From positions 204,122,113 to 204,186,112 of the forward strand of contig NC_057810.1 of the NCBI RefSeq assembly GCF_018294505.1: 64,000 bases of DNA. Reading direction: 5' to 3'. The stretch comes from Triticum aestivum. Lineage: Eukaryota; Streptophyta; Magnoliopsida; Poales; Poaceae. Position numbers and translations under genes: made by a program. Of the stretch, positions 11,101-23,037 are shown one piece after another; positions within the stretch are counted from its first letter, which is position 1; each line of letters begins with the position of its first letter. Under the pieces are notes generated by a model. That model did not search any database, was not told the origin of the DNA, and saw nothing but the letters and a program-made list of their open reading frames with translations.

Positions 11101-12170
11101 TTCTTGAGGTGATACGATCTTGATGTAACGCGAGCTTTCCTATTATAGTTGGATCTTATGATGTTTCTCCCCCTCTATCTACTATCTTGTAATGGATTGA
11201 GTTTTCCCTTTGAAGTGATCTTATCAGATTGAGTCTTTAAGGATTTGAGAACACTTGATGTATGTCTTGCCGTGCTTATCTGTGGTGACAATGGGATATT
11301 CACGTGATGTACTTGATGTATGTTTTGGTGATCAACTTGCGGGTTCCATGAACCTATGCATAGGGGTTGGCACACGTTTTCGTCTTAACTCTCCGGTAGA
11401 AACTTTGGGGCACTCTTTGAAGTACTTTTGTGTTGGTTGAATAGATGAATCTGAGATTGTGTGATGCATATCGTATAATCATACCCACGGATACTTGAGG
11501 TGACATTGGAGTATCTAGGTGACATTAGGGTTTTGGTTGATTTGTGTCTTAAGGTGTTATTCTAGTACTTACTCTATGATAGATTGAATGGAAAGAATAG
11601 CTTCGTGTTATTTTCCTATGGACTCTTGAATAGATAGATCAGAAAGGATAACTTTCAGGTGGTTTCCTACCCTACCATAATCTCTTCGTTTGTTCTCCGC
11701 TATTAGTGACTTTGGAGTGACTCTTTGTTGCATGTTGAGGGATAGTTATATGATCCAATATGTTATTATTGTTGAGAGAACTTGCACTAGTGAAAGTATG
11801 AACCCTAGGCCTTATTTCCTAGCATTGCAATACCGTTTGTGCTCACTTTTATTACTTGTTACCTTGCTGTTTTTATATTTTCAGATTACAAAACCTATAT
11901 CTACTATCCATATTGCACTTGTATCACCATCTCTTCGCCGAACTAGTGCACCTATACAATTTGACATTGTATTGGGTGTGTTGGGGACACAAGAGACTCT
12001 TTGTTATTCGGTTGCAGGGTTGTTTGAGAGAGACCATCTTCATCCTACGCCTCCCACGGATTGATAAACCTTAGGTCATCCACTTGAGGGAAATTTGCTA
12101 CTGTCCTACGAACCTTTGCACTTGGAGGCCCAACAACGTCTACAAGAAGAAGGTTGTGTAGTAGACATCA
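10482..12170 (+). repeat. 3' LTR of a Gypsy element, TGATACGTCTCC type (1689 bp)
   Basis: Starts TGATACGTCTCCAACGTATC and ends GTAGTAGACATCA. A TATA-like CTATATATCC lies at 10831-10840 and a (CT)n microsatellite at about 11064-11097. The start is shared by a fragment at 26801, and a related family supplies the minus-strand piece ending at 21035. The LTR begins directly after a purine tract, so it is the 3' LTR. What follows (from 12171) is the left-truncated element A. I did not assign a family name. Confidence 0.8.
11064..11097. repeat. (CT)n microsatellite
   Basis: An uninterrupted CT dinucleotide run of about 17 units inside the Gypsy LTR, near the presumed transcribed part. Confidence 0.95.
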
Positions 12171-12496
12171 GGATGCAATGATAGTATCCGGGCCTGTTGC
12201 ACACGCCATACACAACCACAGGGAAAATATAGTTTTACACGAATCCAATCCACTGACAAATTTTTGTAGCATGACATCACGTCCGACCGGTCATAATTCC
12301 GAACCGTTTCTGTGTCTGCCGCCCCACATCCTGAGACGCGGTTGCCAATGGCACATCTTGTCAAAGCAGACATCATGTTCCCTTATCACGGGATTTTCAT
12401 CAATGTGGGCATGGGTAACCCAACCGTGTCGTTTATACAACCCTTGGGAATAGGCGAATTCTAAGGCGAGTGGGTAGGCGTTCAATATTCACTGCC

Positions 12497-12505
12497 TTTA
12501 TAAGG
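12497..12505 (+). promoter_or_regulatory. TATA box upstream of the antisense ORF of element A
   Basis: TTTATAAGG lies about 115 bp upstream of the ATG at 12618. It is followed by a pyrimidine-rich leader (CCCTCTTCCTCTCTC...), as in plant promoters. It suggests that the antisense ORF has its own promoter rather than using the LTR (inference). Confidence 0.5.
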
Positions 12506-12617
12506 GGATAATGATTCCCTCTTCCTCTCTCACGCCTTCTCTCTATCCTCGCCCTTCCAATCTCGAGCTCTAGCTCCCAAGTTCTCATCTCCTTTCCACT
12601 CGAGCTAGCACTCAACC

Positions 12618-15600
12618 ATGTCTGGATCCGGAGGTCAGGGAAACTAGAAGGTCTCCTCCGTCAGGGAGGAGGACATTACTGAGCTTCGGGCGGCGGGATA
12701 CCTGATGAAGGATATCGCCCACCGTTTGCCAGCCAAGGGACAAGTCAGCCCCACGCCGAAGCCCAATTAGAGGGTGGTATTCATACCTCATTTTTTCCGT
12801 GGGCTAGGGTTCCCACTCCACCCTTTCGTTCGCGGGCTGATGTATTATTATGGGGTAGATTTCCACGATCTATCCCCGAACTCCTTCCTCAATATCTCGG
12901 CGTTTATCGTCGTGTGTGAGGCCTTCCTCCGTATCCAACCCCACTTCGGGCTGTGGCTCAAAGTCTTCAATGTGAAGCCGAAGGTGGTGGATGGACAGCA
13001 CGCAGAGTGCGGAGGAGCCATGGTGAGTAAGCTGTCCAACGTTTCCTGGCCTAAAGGAACGTTTGTGGATACAGTAAAGGAGTGGCAAAAACACTAGTTC
13101 TACATCACAGAACCCCGCGGCACCACCTGGGCCACAGCCACTGAATTCCGCTCCGGCTCTCCCATGCGACCCACCTCCTGGGTCGAGAAGAGTCTGAACT
13201 AGTGTTCGTCCGATGAGCTGATAGTGTTGCAGACGCGCGTCCAGAGCATGATAGCCAAGGACGTCAAGCTTGTCGATGTAATCCAGGTGATGCTAGTTCG
13301 TCGGATTCTCCCATGCCAGCGCAGAAGTCGCCCTCTGTGGGATTTTAATCCAAAGAAGCATCAAACCCTGGTGAGGCTCTTCGAAACCACCCACGAAGAT
13401 GCCTGGAAGTTGCTCTTTAAGATCAACGAGAAACCGCCGGTCACAGATTCAGACAGTGGGCACGACGTTAAACACCCCGCCAACGAGGTATGCTATTCTT
13501 AACGTACTCCCTATCTGTTTTTTTCGAGGATTATGTCTGAGCTTTTATCATCGCTCTTTCAGGACTGGATGGAGAGGGCGAAGCGGATCCAGTGTCCGGC
13601 TTTGTTGCCTGATGAACCGGTCACCCCACATCTGGTGAAGATGCTAGTGCCGGCGCCATATAAGGCGCTAGAGAAGAAGGCCAAGAAGAAGGCCAAGGGG
13701 GCCAAAAGTGGCCCCCGTCGCAAGGGCACTTCGGACGTGACGTCCGAAGACGAGGAAGCCCATTCCTCTGTTCCTGAGGATGACGACGAGGAAGAGGAGG
13801 AGGAGGTGGAGAAGAGCCCTCCCCCTAAGGAGAAGAAGAGGGGGGCCTCCACGAATCTGGAGGCGGGAACACCCAAGAAGGGGAAGGGTGCCCCTGCGGT
13901 CAACACCGTGTGGGACGTTGACAGCAGTCCGGAGCGACGCCTCTGCATTAAGCCCCGGGCCGCATCGTAAGTACTATGACTCTCGTGCATAAGTGTACCC
14001 AACCTCTCCTTTTTATTGTTTTGACGCGGTTAATTGTGCCATTGTAGTCCGGCCCGTGGCAGCATCTAGCGATCCTCATCTGGAGGTTCGTTGGATCCGG
14101 TGGAAATGGCCAGTATGTCGCTGCCGCCCGCTTATTCCCCTGAGGCCAAGGACGACACTGAAGTGTTGTCCCGGAGGACCGCTCCAAGCCAAGGAGGGGC
14201 CCCGGACGCTGTCCAGGAGGCGCCGCAAGGCGAGACCTCCGCTGCCGGACGCATGGGGGAGCAGATCCCCATGGAGACTGGCGAAGAGGGACGTTTTTAG
14301 TTCGGCCCTCAGCCGAGTATGATTCCGAGGAACGATACGGCACCAGAATCCGGCGCGCGCCTTCCTTCGAAGGAGGAGAGTGCGCCAATTCCACCGATGA
14401 CCCCTGTCCAACTAGGGGCGCCGGATAACCTGGTGGAGGCACTACGAGGTGCCTCCATTGTGGACGAGCACTATATCCTTATGGGTACGGTGATTGAGAA
14501 GGTTCAATCTGCCAAGAGTGGGCTAAACGAGGCCTGCAACAACCTGTTGACAGGTTTTGAGGTAAGTCACGTAGAAAGAGAACACCCCGTGCTGACAGTA
14601 GCCCCTGAGACATTGTTCGGAAAGAAAGACCAGACAGAGGATCAACCCTTTGTAGGATACTAATTTTGTGATTAAACGGGTGTCACTGTTGGCTGCGACC
14701 TCGGATGCTACCGAAGTCTCTGAACTGAAGCAGAGGTTGGAGTGGACCGAGAACGAGCTCGGCAAGGTGAAGATCCAGCTTCACAAGAAGCAAGGTGAGT
14801 AACGACTTGCTGTATATTCGGAAAGGGTAAGCGGTGAGTATTGACCGGCGTGTCTTAATATGTGTACGGACGACAACCGAGGTCGAGGCCCTGAAAAATT
14901 CCCTGACCGATGCCGAGGGGAAGGCTGTCCAGTAGCAAGCCGCCCGTAAGAAGCTCAAGGCCCGGGTCGGCGAGATCCAGCGGGAGCTCCAGGATGCGGT
15001 GAAGAAGTATGAGGCCTTGGAGCGCGAAGCGTCAGTTCGAGAGACCGAACTTGCCAAGGCTCGCCAGAGCGCGGAGGCCGCACAGAATGAGGCCCGGGGC
15101 GCTCTCCAGGAGATCCAGGAGGCCAAGAAGATCGCAGCGGGTAAGGCTTTTAACATGCAAAGCAAGTATGTGGAGAGGAAGTACCTTTTACTAACCCAGA
15201 TTCGGAGTTGCCCAGGCGCTTTTGTGGATCTTCCATGCAGCGTGTCTGATGCTGCGGAGTTCTTTCGAGCCAAAGAAGGGAATTCCACGGAGTAGCTGTT
15301 CTGGGTGCAGTATGAAGTGCCAGAACATCCGGTGCCCTTTGTCGATCAACTGAAACAGTTGGCCGAGCTGCACAGGGTGGCCGAACTGGCCATGAAGGAT
15401 TTAATAATCCGGCTGTGGCCAGCCGAAGCTATACCTAGAAGTTATTTTGGCTTTGTGAAGCGGGTGATGGAGGCTTGTCTGCGGCTAGACGTCGTCAAGC
15501 GATCAGTCTGTATCGAAGGTGCCCGCATGGCCTTTGCTCGTTGCAAGATGTGGTGGGCGAAGATGGACGCTGTCGAGGTGGCCAATGGGCCGGAGGGCAG

Positions 15601-15676
15601 GGAGCACCGCAGACCCGAGCGATATTTTGCGGATGTCCTGGAGGGATCTCGACTTGTAGCAGCGCAGTGCGGGTAG
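12618..15676 (+). pseudogene. Antisense ORF of element A, Transposase_28-like ('putative gypsy type transposon')
   Basis: Starts ATG at 12618 (MSGSGGQGN), but TAG follows at codon 10. The conserved core lies at 12774-13094: FIPHFFRGLGFPLHPF, then LSPNSFLNISAFIVVCEAFL and PHFGLWLKVFNVKPKV. These fit the grass 'putative gypsy type transposon' domain. Exons are joined by GT-AG introns: 13488-13560, 13967-14047, 14572-14655 and one from about 14795 to 14880. The middle is Lys/Glu-rich (13650-13860, acidic run plus KKKAKGAK). The C-terminal half is a likely coiled coil (ELKQRLE, AKARQSAEAAQNEA). Further in-frame stops occur near 12768 and 13096. It lies opposite to gag-protease; its role is unknown. 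Confidence 0.75.
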
Positions 15677-16913
15677 GACATTATTTTTGAATGAATGCAT
15701 TCATTTTTTGTCTTTGCCTTGTATTAAAAAACCAAATTCGGTTTGTAATATAATGTTTGTTATGTTTTGATTATTTCTTCCTGTGCGGCCGTGTTGTGTG
15801 AAATCAGAGGGTTGGCTAGTCGTCGGCTTCTGCCCTCATGTAGGTAGTATGGAGGTGTTCGGGATGGAGTCTAAACAATCTTGACCCAATTGTATTGTCC
15901 TTGAAGGAGTTGTTTAGCGCAACGAACCAGGCAATCAAACTATGCGGCTTAAACGCCCTCACTTAGCCATAGGAGTTTTATAATAAAACATAGGCGCGGC
16001 CCCTGGTACACAAACCAGAGTGCTGTCAGCGTCTCATCGGGAAGTACCGATCCTTCGCAGAATGGGGAAAAAAATCTCTAACGATTTGAGACCTCTGAAC
16101 AGCTGACCGGCTCTCGCCGCATCATGACAGTCAGTTTTTGGCTTTCTCTACTGAGGTGCTCATCTGGTCTAGGCCAGGGCACAATCGCAGTAGTTCTCCC
16201 TTTACTACCCTAGCCGATGTAGCGGAACATAGGGTAGCAAGCACAGGAGCCGGGCAACCCAACTATTGACCAAAGACATGATTCGGAGCCAATGCATATA
16301 ATGCTACGAACCTATCTTTAAGGAGTGTTTGGACTTTGTCGCCGTATTATGGGGCGATGGGAAGCCCCTGGTGAATATGAAAAGTACCAAAGTGTACGGG
16401 TGCGAAAATTTAAGTAATTAATGGTGAATGAAAATAGAAAGAGAGCAGAGGTAGTATCTGGGCCCCCTTGACTTGGGTCGTGAACTGTTTCCATTATAGT
16501 TAGGTTAATGCGTCAAAGCGCATTTATACAAATAGTGCGATAAGAAACCGAGTATTTAACATGCCATAGCCAAAGGGGAGCTGCATTCGGTTACTGAAAA
16601 CAGGTAGAGTGATCGTTAAGTTGTCCTCTAGAGCTTCCCCTATATGCTTGTGCCCTGTGCCAGTCTGGTGTACTTGTCCTTTGACAGGACCTGTAATCAG
16701 GCCATCTAAGGAGGCCTGTATAAAATATACCTGAAATAAAAAAGAAGGCAGAAAGAAAAAAGAAGGAATAGTAAAGATACCAGTGAGTCCGGGATTGGTG
16801 TAGCCGAACTACAAGCTAGCTGTGCCTCCGTCGATGCCCATGGGATTTTGAGTGTGTAATTATGTACGCGTGGTGCGGATGCCGCTAATGGGACTGGGAC
16901 GGAGGCCGAATTG
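15677..16913. other. Spacer of element A; no gene seen
   Basis: Lies between the ends of the convergent antisense ORF and gag-protease frame. The first 100 bp are A/T-rich, including GTATTAAAAAACC, and could hold the polyadenylation region of the antisense transcript. No pol motifs occur on either strand, although this is where reverse transcriptase and integrase would lie in a complete Gypsy element. Confidence 0.6.
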
Positions 16914-17534
16914 CTAATCGAGGTCTTGTCGAGCCGAACCGTCCTGTTGCAGTGTGGTCTGGACTTTCTTAGTGATGTCCAGGGGCTCGACAGCCGGATT
17001 ATGGTTCTGCTTGAGAAGGCCGCTCTGTACCTCTGCTTCTAGGGCGGCTGTGTGCTCCTCTGTTCGGAGGGAGCGTTCAGTGTTGCCATTGACTGTTATG
17101 ACGCCGCACAGACCGGGCATCTTAAGCTTGAGATAAGCATAGTGTGGCACTTCGTTGAATCTAGCAAACACGATTTGTCTGAGCAGTGCATGGTAGCCGC
17201 TGCGGAAGGGGACGATATCAAAGATTAATTCTTCGCTTCGGAAGTTGTCCGGAGAGCCGAAGACCACCTCCAGCATGATTGAGCCCGTACAACGGGCCTC
17301 TACACTTGGTATGACTCCTTTAAAGGTAGTCTTTGTGGGTTTGATTTGTGAGGGATTAATGCCCATCTTCCGTACTGTATCCTGATAGAGCAGGTTGAGG
17401 CTGCTACCGCCGTCCATTAGGACCCGCGTTAGGTGAAATCCGTCGATGATTGGGTCGAGGACCAGTGCGACCGAACCGCCATGGCGGATACTAATTGGGT
17501 GACCTCGACGATCGAAGGTGATAGGGAATGACAA
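16914..17534 (-). pseudogene. Aspartic protease segment of element A
   Basis: Retropepsin-type domain continuing the gag frame. The active-site motif VLMDGGSSLNLLY has the catalytic Asp at residue 41 of this segment, with the usual DTG/DSG changed to DGG as in many plant Gypsy elements. Downstream YLKLKMPGLCGVITVNG is the conserved C-terminal part. The frame ends at 16914 without entering reverse transcriptase. It is separated from gag by an in-frame TGA at 17535-17537 where neighbouring sequence suggests Trp. The protease would cleave the Gag polyprotein in particle maturation. Confidence 0.82.
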
Positions 17535-20261
17535 TCACAGATTGAATTTTGGGGTCACTGGCTCTACCGCGTAGACGTCCCCGAGTGCGCGCTTGCGGTC
17601 CCTTTTGGGGATGTGCATAGCGTATATCATGTTGACCGTTTTGACTTGCGGAGGAAATTTCTTCTGCCCCCCAGTGTTCGGCTGCCGGGGCTCTTCGTCC
17701 TTGTCCTCACTTTGTGATCCCTTTTCTTTGTTCTTAGCATTTATCTTGCCAGCTTGTCTGAAAACCCAACAATCTCTGTTGGTATGATTGGCTTGTTTGT
17801 CTGGGGTGCCATGTATCTGGCATGGACGATCGAGTATGCGGTCCAGGCTGGATGGTCCCGCATTGTTCCTTTTGTAGGGCTTCTTCCGTTGGCCGGACTT
17901 GGAGCCGCTGAATCCGGCGTTAACTGTGGTGTCATCGGTGTTATCGCCATTGCTTTGGTGTTTGTGTCTATTGCGCGGGAGCTTGCCGGTGCTGTTCTTG
18001 GCCTCAGAGGGGCCTGCCTCACTGGCTATGTTTTTGCTATGAGCCAGCCAGCTGTCCTCACCCGCGCAAAAGCGGCTCATGAGTGCTGTGAGGGCTGCCA
18101 TGGATTTCGTCTTTTCTTGGCCGAGGTGGCGGGCGAGCCATTCGTCACGGATGCTGTGTTTGAAGGCTGCTAGGGCTTCGGCATCTGAACAGTCAATGAT
18201 CTGGTTCTTTTTGGTTAGGAACCTGGTCCAGAATTTTTTGGCTGATTCTCCGGGTTGTTGAATTATATGACTTAAGTCATCGACATCTGGTGGCCGGACA
18301 TAAATACCTTGGAAGTTGTCGAGAAAAGCTTCTTCCAAGTCCTCCTAGCTGCCGGTGGAATTTTCAGGCAGGCTATTTAGCCAGTGTCTAGCTGGCCCTT
18401 TCAATTTTAGTGGGAGGTATTTGATGGCATGGAGGTCATCTCCTCGGGCCATATGGATGTGAAGAATAAAATCTTCAATCCACACTGCGGGATCGGTTGT
18501 TCCGTCGTATGATTCAATATTGACGGGCTTGAACCCTTCGAGGAATTCGCGATCCAGTACTTCATCTGTGAAGCAGAGAGGGTGTGCGACGCCTCTATAT
18601 CGGGCCGCGTCACGGCGGACCTCCGATGGAGTCTATCTGCGGTTATCGGTCCGGGCATGACTGGGTTTGTCTCGTCCGAATAGGTAGCCGTCATCCCGAG
18701 TCGAGAAGCATCCTTGTGATCCGTAGATTGATCTGGTGTGTCCTGCTCTATTGTCCAGGTCCTGCCGAAGGTCGTATGTATGGTCCCGATCTGCTTTGTC
18801 TCTGTTTTTATGAGGCGCTGTGGCGGGCTGTTGTTCGGCCTGAATTGCCGTTTTATCCCGACCGCGTGGTGGTCGGTCCGCCACACTATCCCAACCACGT
18901 GGTGGTCGTTCCGCATTGCGTGAGGGGGGTATGGGCTTCGGTGCCTCCTCATCAAACTGAGGTAGCAGTCTGCGCTTCGGGTAACTCTTGGCTGGGCGCT
19001 TGAGGCCATATTCTTCGGCTGCCAGGACATCAGTTCATCTGTCAATGAGTAGGTCTTGATCGGCTTGAAGCTGCTGTTGCCTTTTCTTCAAGCTTTCTGC
19101 CGTAGCTATTAGCTGGCGCTTGAAGCGCTCCTGCTCGAGGGGTGCCTTAGGCATGATGAAATCCTTGCTGTCGAGGCTCTCTTCATCCTTGGAGAGTGGA
19201 CGATAACTATCGTCATCCGGGTCACTGGGCATGGCCTGCTTATCAGGGTTAACTTGCCCGTTGCCTTGTTCTTCCTGTTCGGATGCTACTCCAACAGGGT
19301 CTTCGTTGTTTTCAGCGTCGTCCGGAGTGCTATTTGCTCTGGTGCTAGTGTTGCCATCTTTTGAGCGGCGTGGCTTAGAGATGCGTTTAGGGCGCCGACG
19401 CTTGGACTGTGTCTCAGAAGGTTTATTCGCGTCTGGATCTTCTTTGTCATTGTCGCTAGCTTTTTTAGGTGTGTCAACCATGTACACATCATACGAAGAG
19501 GTGGTCGTCCAACGTCCAGTGAATGGCGGGTCTTGGCCTTGCTCCTTGTCGGCATCGTCGTCCATATCATCGATGTCTTTGGAGCCATAATCAAGCTCGT
19601 CGGGTAAGTCCTTGATAGTGGCTATGAAGTGGGTGGTGAGTGGGAAGCGAAATTCCCCATCATCAGCCTCTAGTCCAAACCGGACATAGTTCGTCTGTGA
19701 GTCCTCCGCCAAGGACATGTTTTTTAATGAATTTAGCACATCGCCCGATTGCGAGTGTTGGAAGACGTCTGCAGCGCTGAGCTCGAAGATCAATGACCGA
19801 TCTAGCTTGGTGTCTGCAGGCGTATGCGGTTTGGAATTTATAGCCGGAGATGAGTCCGGAATTCTGTTGACGCAGATATTCCCTGGTGTTGAGTCTGTGT
19901 GCGGCTCCAATGCCATGGACTCTATGGCTTCGGATGGTACAATCTGCTCTGGATCTAAGGCCATGGCAGTTACAGGAACCGTCTCTTGAATTTGGTCCAA
20001 TGACAGATTTAAGTCATGTTCATCGGTGCGAGGGGAGGCGATCGCCGCGGTCTCAAATCCATTGAAGATCAAGTCTCCACGGACATCCGCGACGTAGTTC
20101 AAGCTTCCAAATTTGACCTGGTGGTCAGGGGCGTAGCTGTCGATCCGCTCTAGATGGCCAAGCGAGTTGGCGCGCAGTGCGAAGCCGCCGAACATGAAAA
20201 TATGTCCGGGGAGGAAGGTTTCTCCTTGGACAGCGTCACTATAGACGATTGAAGGGGCCAT
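17535..20261 (-). pseudogene. Gag region of element A (single frame with three internal stops)
   Basis: I chose ATG at 20261 (MAPSIVYSDAVQGETFLPG) because it begins the conserved N-terminus, about 48 bp past the LTR/primer site; an upstream GTG extension has no support. One frame runs to the protease with stops at 19035-19037, 18633-18635 and 18345-18347, and the terminal one at 17535-17537. No frameshift is needed. Order: N-terminal domain, acidic and basic stretches (19300-19600, DDMDDDAD and SKRRRPKRISKPRRSKDG), Glu/Gln coiled coil (19040-19140), gag core (18550-18050: ESYDGTTDPAVWIEDF, GESAKKFWTRF), and a zinc-knuckle-like CQIHGTPDKQANHTNRDC near 17780. It would form the particle and bind RNA. 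Confidence 0.82.
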
Positions 20262-20290
20262 CGAACCTTTCGTCGACGGCACAGTGGAAC

Positions 20291-20308
20291 TCTCAATGAA
20301 AGCACCAA
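20291..20308 (-). promoter_or_regulatory. Primer binding site region of element A
   Basis: Directly after the 5' LTR on the minus strand: TTGGTGCTTTCATTGAGA. The TGG start is as expected for a tRNA 3' CCA end. I could not name the tRNA with confidence. Confidence 0.6.
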
Positions 20309-20779
20309 TGTCGCTGTCAAAACTGGTGGATCTCGGGTAGGGGGTCCCGAACTATGCGTCTAGGATCGATGGTTACGGGAGATAGGGATGTTTACCCAGG
20401 TTCGGGCCCTTCTATGGAGGTAATACCCTACTTCCTGCTTGATTGATCTTGATGAATATGAGTATTACAAGAGTTGATCTACCACGAGATCGTAATGGCC
20501 AAACCCTAGAAGTCTAGCCTGTATAACTTTGGTAATGAGTATGTCCTTTCCGGACTAACCCCTCCGGTTTATATAGACACCGGGGGATCTAGGGTTACAT
20601 AGAGTCGGTTACATAAGAAGGAATCTTCATCGTTGGTCGCCAAACTTGCCTTCCACGCCAAGGAGAGTCCAATCCGGACACAGGTACAGTCTTCGGCCTT
20701 CATGTCATCACAGCCCATCAGTCCGGCCCATGGATAACAGGCCGGACGCCCGAGGACCCCTTAGTCCAGGACTCCCTCA
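20309..20779 (-). repeat. 5' LTR of element A (471 bp)
   Basis: On the minus strand it begins TGAGGGAGTCCTGGAC and ends TTTTGACAGCGACA. A TATA box (TCTATATAA) lies at about 20569-20577, and the primer site and gag follow. The flanking bases on the right are GCGCG; the left partner of the duplication is not present because the other LTR is lost. Confidence 0.88.
20569..20577 (-). promoter_or_regulatory. TATA box of the element A 5' LTR
   Basis: GTCTATATAAACC on the minus strand, about 200 bp into the LTR, between a CG-rich U3 and the R/U5 part. It would drive gag-protease (inference). Confidence 0.65.
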
Positions 20780-21035
20780 GCGCGCCCCCACCCTCGTGGA
20801 CAGGGTGTGGGCCCCCTGGCCTTGATTCTTTCGCAGTATTTTTTATTAATTCCAAAAATATTCTTTGTGAAGTTTCAGTTTATTTCGAGAACTTTTATTT
20901 CTGCACAAAAATAACACCATGGCAATTCTGCTAAAAACAGCGTTAGTCCGGGTTAGTTCCATTCAAATCATGCAAGTTAGAGTCCAAAACAAGGGCAAAA
21001 GTGTTTGTAAAAGTAGATACGATGGAGATGTATCA
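20780..21035 (-). repeat. Truncated Gypsy LTR, minus orientation
   Basis: Reverse complement begins TGATACATCTCCATCGTATC at 21035, followed by CTTGCATGATTTGAATGG. It is cut at 20779/20780 by element A in a GCGCGC-rich part. To its right the Copia coding sequence resumes in frame at 21036, so this LTR was inserted into the Copia RNase H gene and element A then landed in the LTR. Confidence 0.8.
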
Positions 21036-21301
21036 CATACCTAGTGCATCAGGTCCAATGAAAATATTTTGTGACAATACTGGTGCAATTGCCTTGGCAA
21101 AGGAATCCAGATTTCACAAGAGAACCAAGCATATCAAGAGATGCTTCAATTCCATCCGCGATCAAGTCAAGGAGGGAGACATAGAGATTTGCAAGATACA
21201 TACGGATTCTGAATGTTGCAGACCCGTTGACTATGCCTCTATCACGAGCAAAACATGATCAGCACCAAGACTCCATGGGTGTTAGAATCATTACTATGTA
21301 A
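21036..21301 (+). pseudogene. 3' end of Copia pol (RNase H) of an Angela-like element
   Basis: Reads IPSASGPMKIFCDNTGAIAL, then KTKHIKR-type RTKHIKRCFNSIRDQ and KEGDIEICKIHTD, the C-terminal RNase H of Copia polyproteins. A single inserted base after HTD (about 21210) throws the frame off. Shifting by one restores LNVADPLTMPLSRAKHDQHQ and MGVRIITM with a stop at 21299-21301. The 5' part of pol is absent because an LTR interrupts at 21035. In the intact protein this domain removes RNA from the RNA/DNA hybrid. Confidence 0.88.
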
Positions 21302-21334
21302 TCTAGATTATTGACTCTAGTGCAAGTGGGAGAC

Positions 21335-23037
21335 TGAAGGAAATATGCCCTAGAGGCAATAATAAAGTTGTTATTTATATTTCCTTATATCATGATAAAT
21401 GTTTATTATTCATGCGAGAATTGTATTAACCGGAAACTTAGTACATGTGTGAATACATAGACAAACAGAGTGTCACTAGTATGCCTCTGCTTGACTATCT
21501 CGTTAATCAAAGATAGTTAAGTTTCCTAGCCATAGACATGAGTTGTCATTTGATGAACATGATCACATCATTAGAGAATGATGTGATTGACTTGACCCAT
21601 TCCATTAGCTTAGCACTTGATCATTTAGTATGTTGCTATTGGTTTCTTCATGACTTATACATGTTCCTATGACTATGAGATTATGCAACTCCCGAATACC
21701 GGAGGAACACTTTGTGTGCTACCAAACGTCACAACGTAACATGGTGATTATAAAGGTGCTCTACAGGTGTCTCTGATGGTGTTTGTTGAGTTGGCATAGA
21801 TCGAGATTAGGATTTGTCACTCTGATTGTTGGAGAGGTATCTCTGGGCCCTCTCGGTAATGCACATCACTATAAGCCTTGCAAGCAATGTGACTAATGAG
21901 TTAGTTGCGGGATGATGCATTACGGAATGAGTAAAGAGACTTACCGGTAACGAGATTGAACTAGGTATTGAGATACCGACGATTGAATCTCGGGCAAGTA
22001 ACATACCGATGACAAAGGGAACAACATATGTTATTATGCGGTTTGACCGATAAAGATCTTCGTAGAATATGTGGGAGCCAATATGAGCATCCATGTTCCG
22101 CTATTGGTTATTGACCGCAGACGTGTCTCGGTCATGTCTACATAGTTCTCGAACCCGTAGGGTCCGCACGCTTAACATTCGGTGATGATCGGTATTATGA
22201 GTTTATGTGTTTTGATGTACCGAAGGTAGTTCGGAGTCCCGTATATGATCACGGACATGACGAGGAGTCTCAAAATGCTCAAGACATAAAGATTGATATA
22301 TTGGACGGCTATATTCGGACACTGGAAGTGTTCCGGTTGATTTCGGAGAAAACTGGAATCCGGAGGGGTTACTGGAACCCCCCGGGGAAGTATTGGGCCT
22401 TAGTGGGCCTTAGGGGAGAGAGAGAGCAGCAGCCCAGGAGGGGGCGTGCTCTTTCCCCCAAGGGGAGTCCGAATTGGACTAGGGGAAGGGGGCGTGGCTC
22501 CTCTTTCCCTCTCCCTCTCCCTCTCCTTCCTCCCCCCTTCCTCCTCCGAGTTGGACTAGGAAAGGGGGAGTCCCCCAAGGGCCGGCCGGCCTCCCCCTTG
22601 CTCCTTTATATACGGGGGCAGGGGGCTCCCTAGAAGCAAAAGACAGACATTGTTCTTAGTCGTGTGCGGTGCCCCCCTCTACCATAATCCACCTTGGTCA
22701 TATTGTTGCAGTGCTTAGGCGAAGCCCTGCACCGGTAGCTTCATCATCACCATCATCACGTCGTCGTGCTGACGAAGCTCTCCCTCGACACTCTGCTGGA
22801 TCATGAGTTCGTGGGACGTCATCGAGCTAAACGTGTGCTGAACTCGGAGGTGCCATGCGTTCGGTACTTGGATCGGTCGGATCGTAAAGACGTATGACTA
22901 CATCAACCGCGTTGATAAAATGCTTCCGCTTATGGTCTACGGGGGTACGTGGACAACACTCTCCCGCTCGTTGCTATGCATCACCATGATCTTGCGTGTG
23001 CGTAGGATTTTTTTGGAAATTACTGCGTTCCCCAACA
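21335..23037 (+). repeat. 3' LTR of an Angela/BARE-1/WIS-type Copia (1703 bp)
   Basis: Preceded by the polypurine tract GCAAGTGGGAGAC and begins TGAAGGAAATATGCCCTAGAGG. Recognisable phrases follow: GTGTGAATACATAGACAAAC, TTGCAAGCAATGTGACT and AACATACCGATGACAAAG. It ends GCGTTCCCCAACA. TATA TTTATATAC is at about 22605. The usual start in this family is TGTTGGAATTATGCCC, so the first bases have diverged. A CT/CCCT-rich patch (22490-22545) precedes the TATA box. The length is normal for the family. Confidence 0.88.
22605..22613 (+). promoter_or_regulatory. TATA box of the Angela-like LTR
   Basis: TTTATATAC followed by GGGGGCAGGGGGCTCCC, matching the promoter position known for BARE-1-type LTRs. 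Confidence 0.65.

Larger units (their letters stand above)
12171..20779 (-). mobile_element. Gypsy element A, non-autonomous, left LTR missing
   Basis: Reading on the minus strand: 5' LTR (20779-20309), primer site, gag-protease frame (20261-16914), non-coding spacer, then a plus-strand antisense ORF (12618-15676) with its own TATA box. No reverse transcriptase, RNase H or integrase is readable. The 3' LTR that should follow on the left is absent; the sequence abuts the Gypsy LTR ending at 12170. The LTR (TGAGGGAGTCCTGGAC...) and gag belong to an abundant Triticeae Gypsy group, possibly Fatima-related (tentative). The element lies in a minus-strand LTR at 20780-21035. Confidence 0.85.

Noticed and set aside
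13559..14002. Minus-strand poly-Ser ORF
   Set aside because: Complement of the Lys/Glu-rich exon of the element A antisense ORF.
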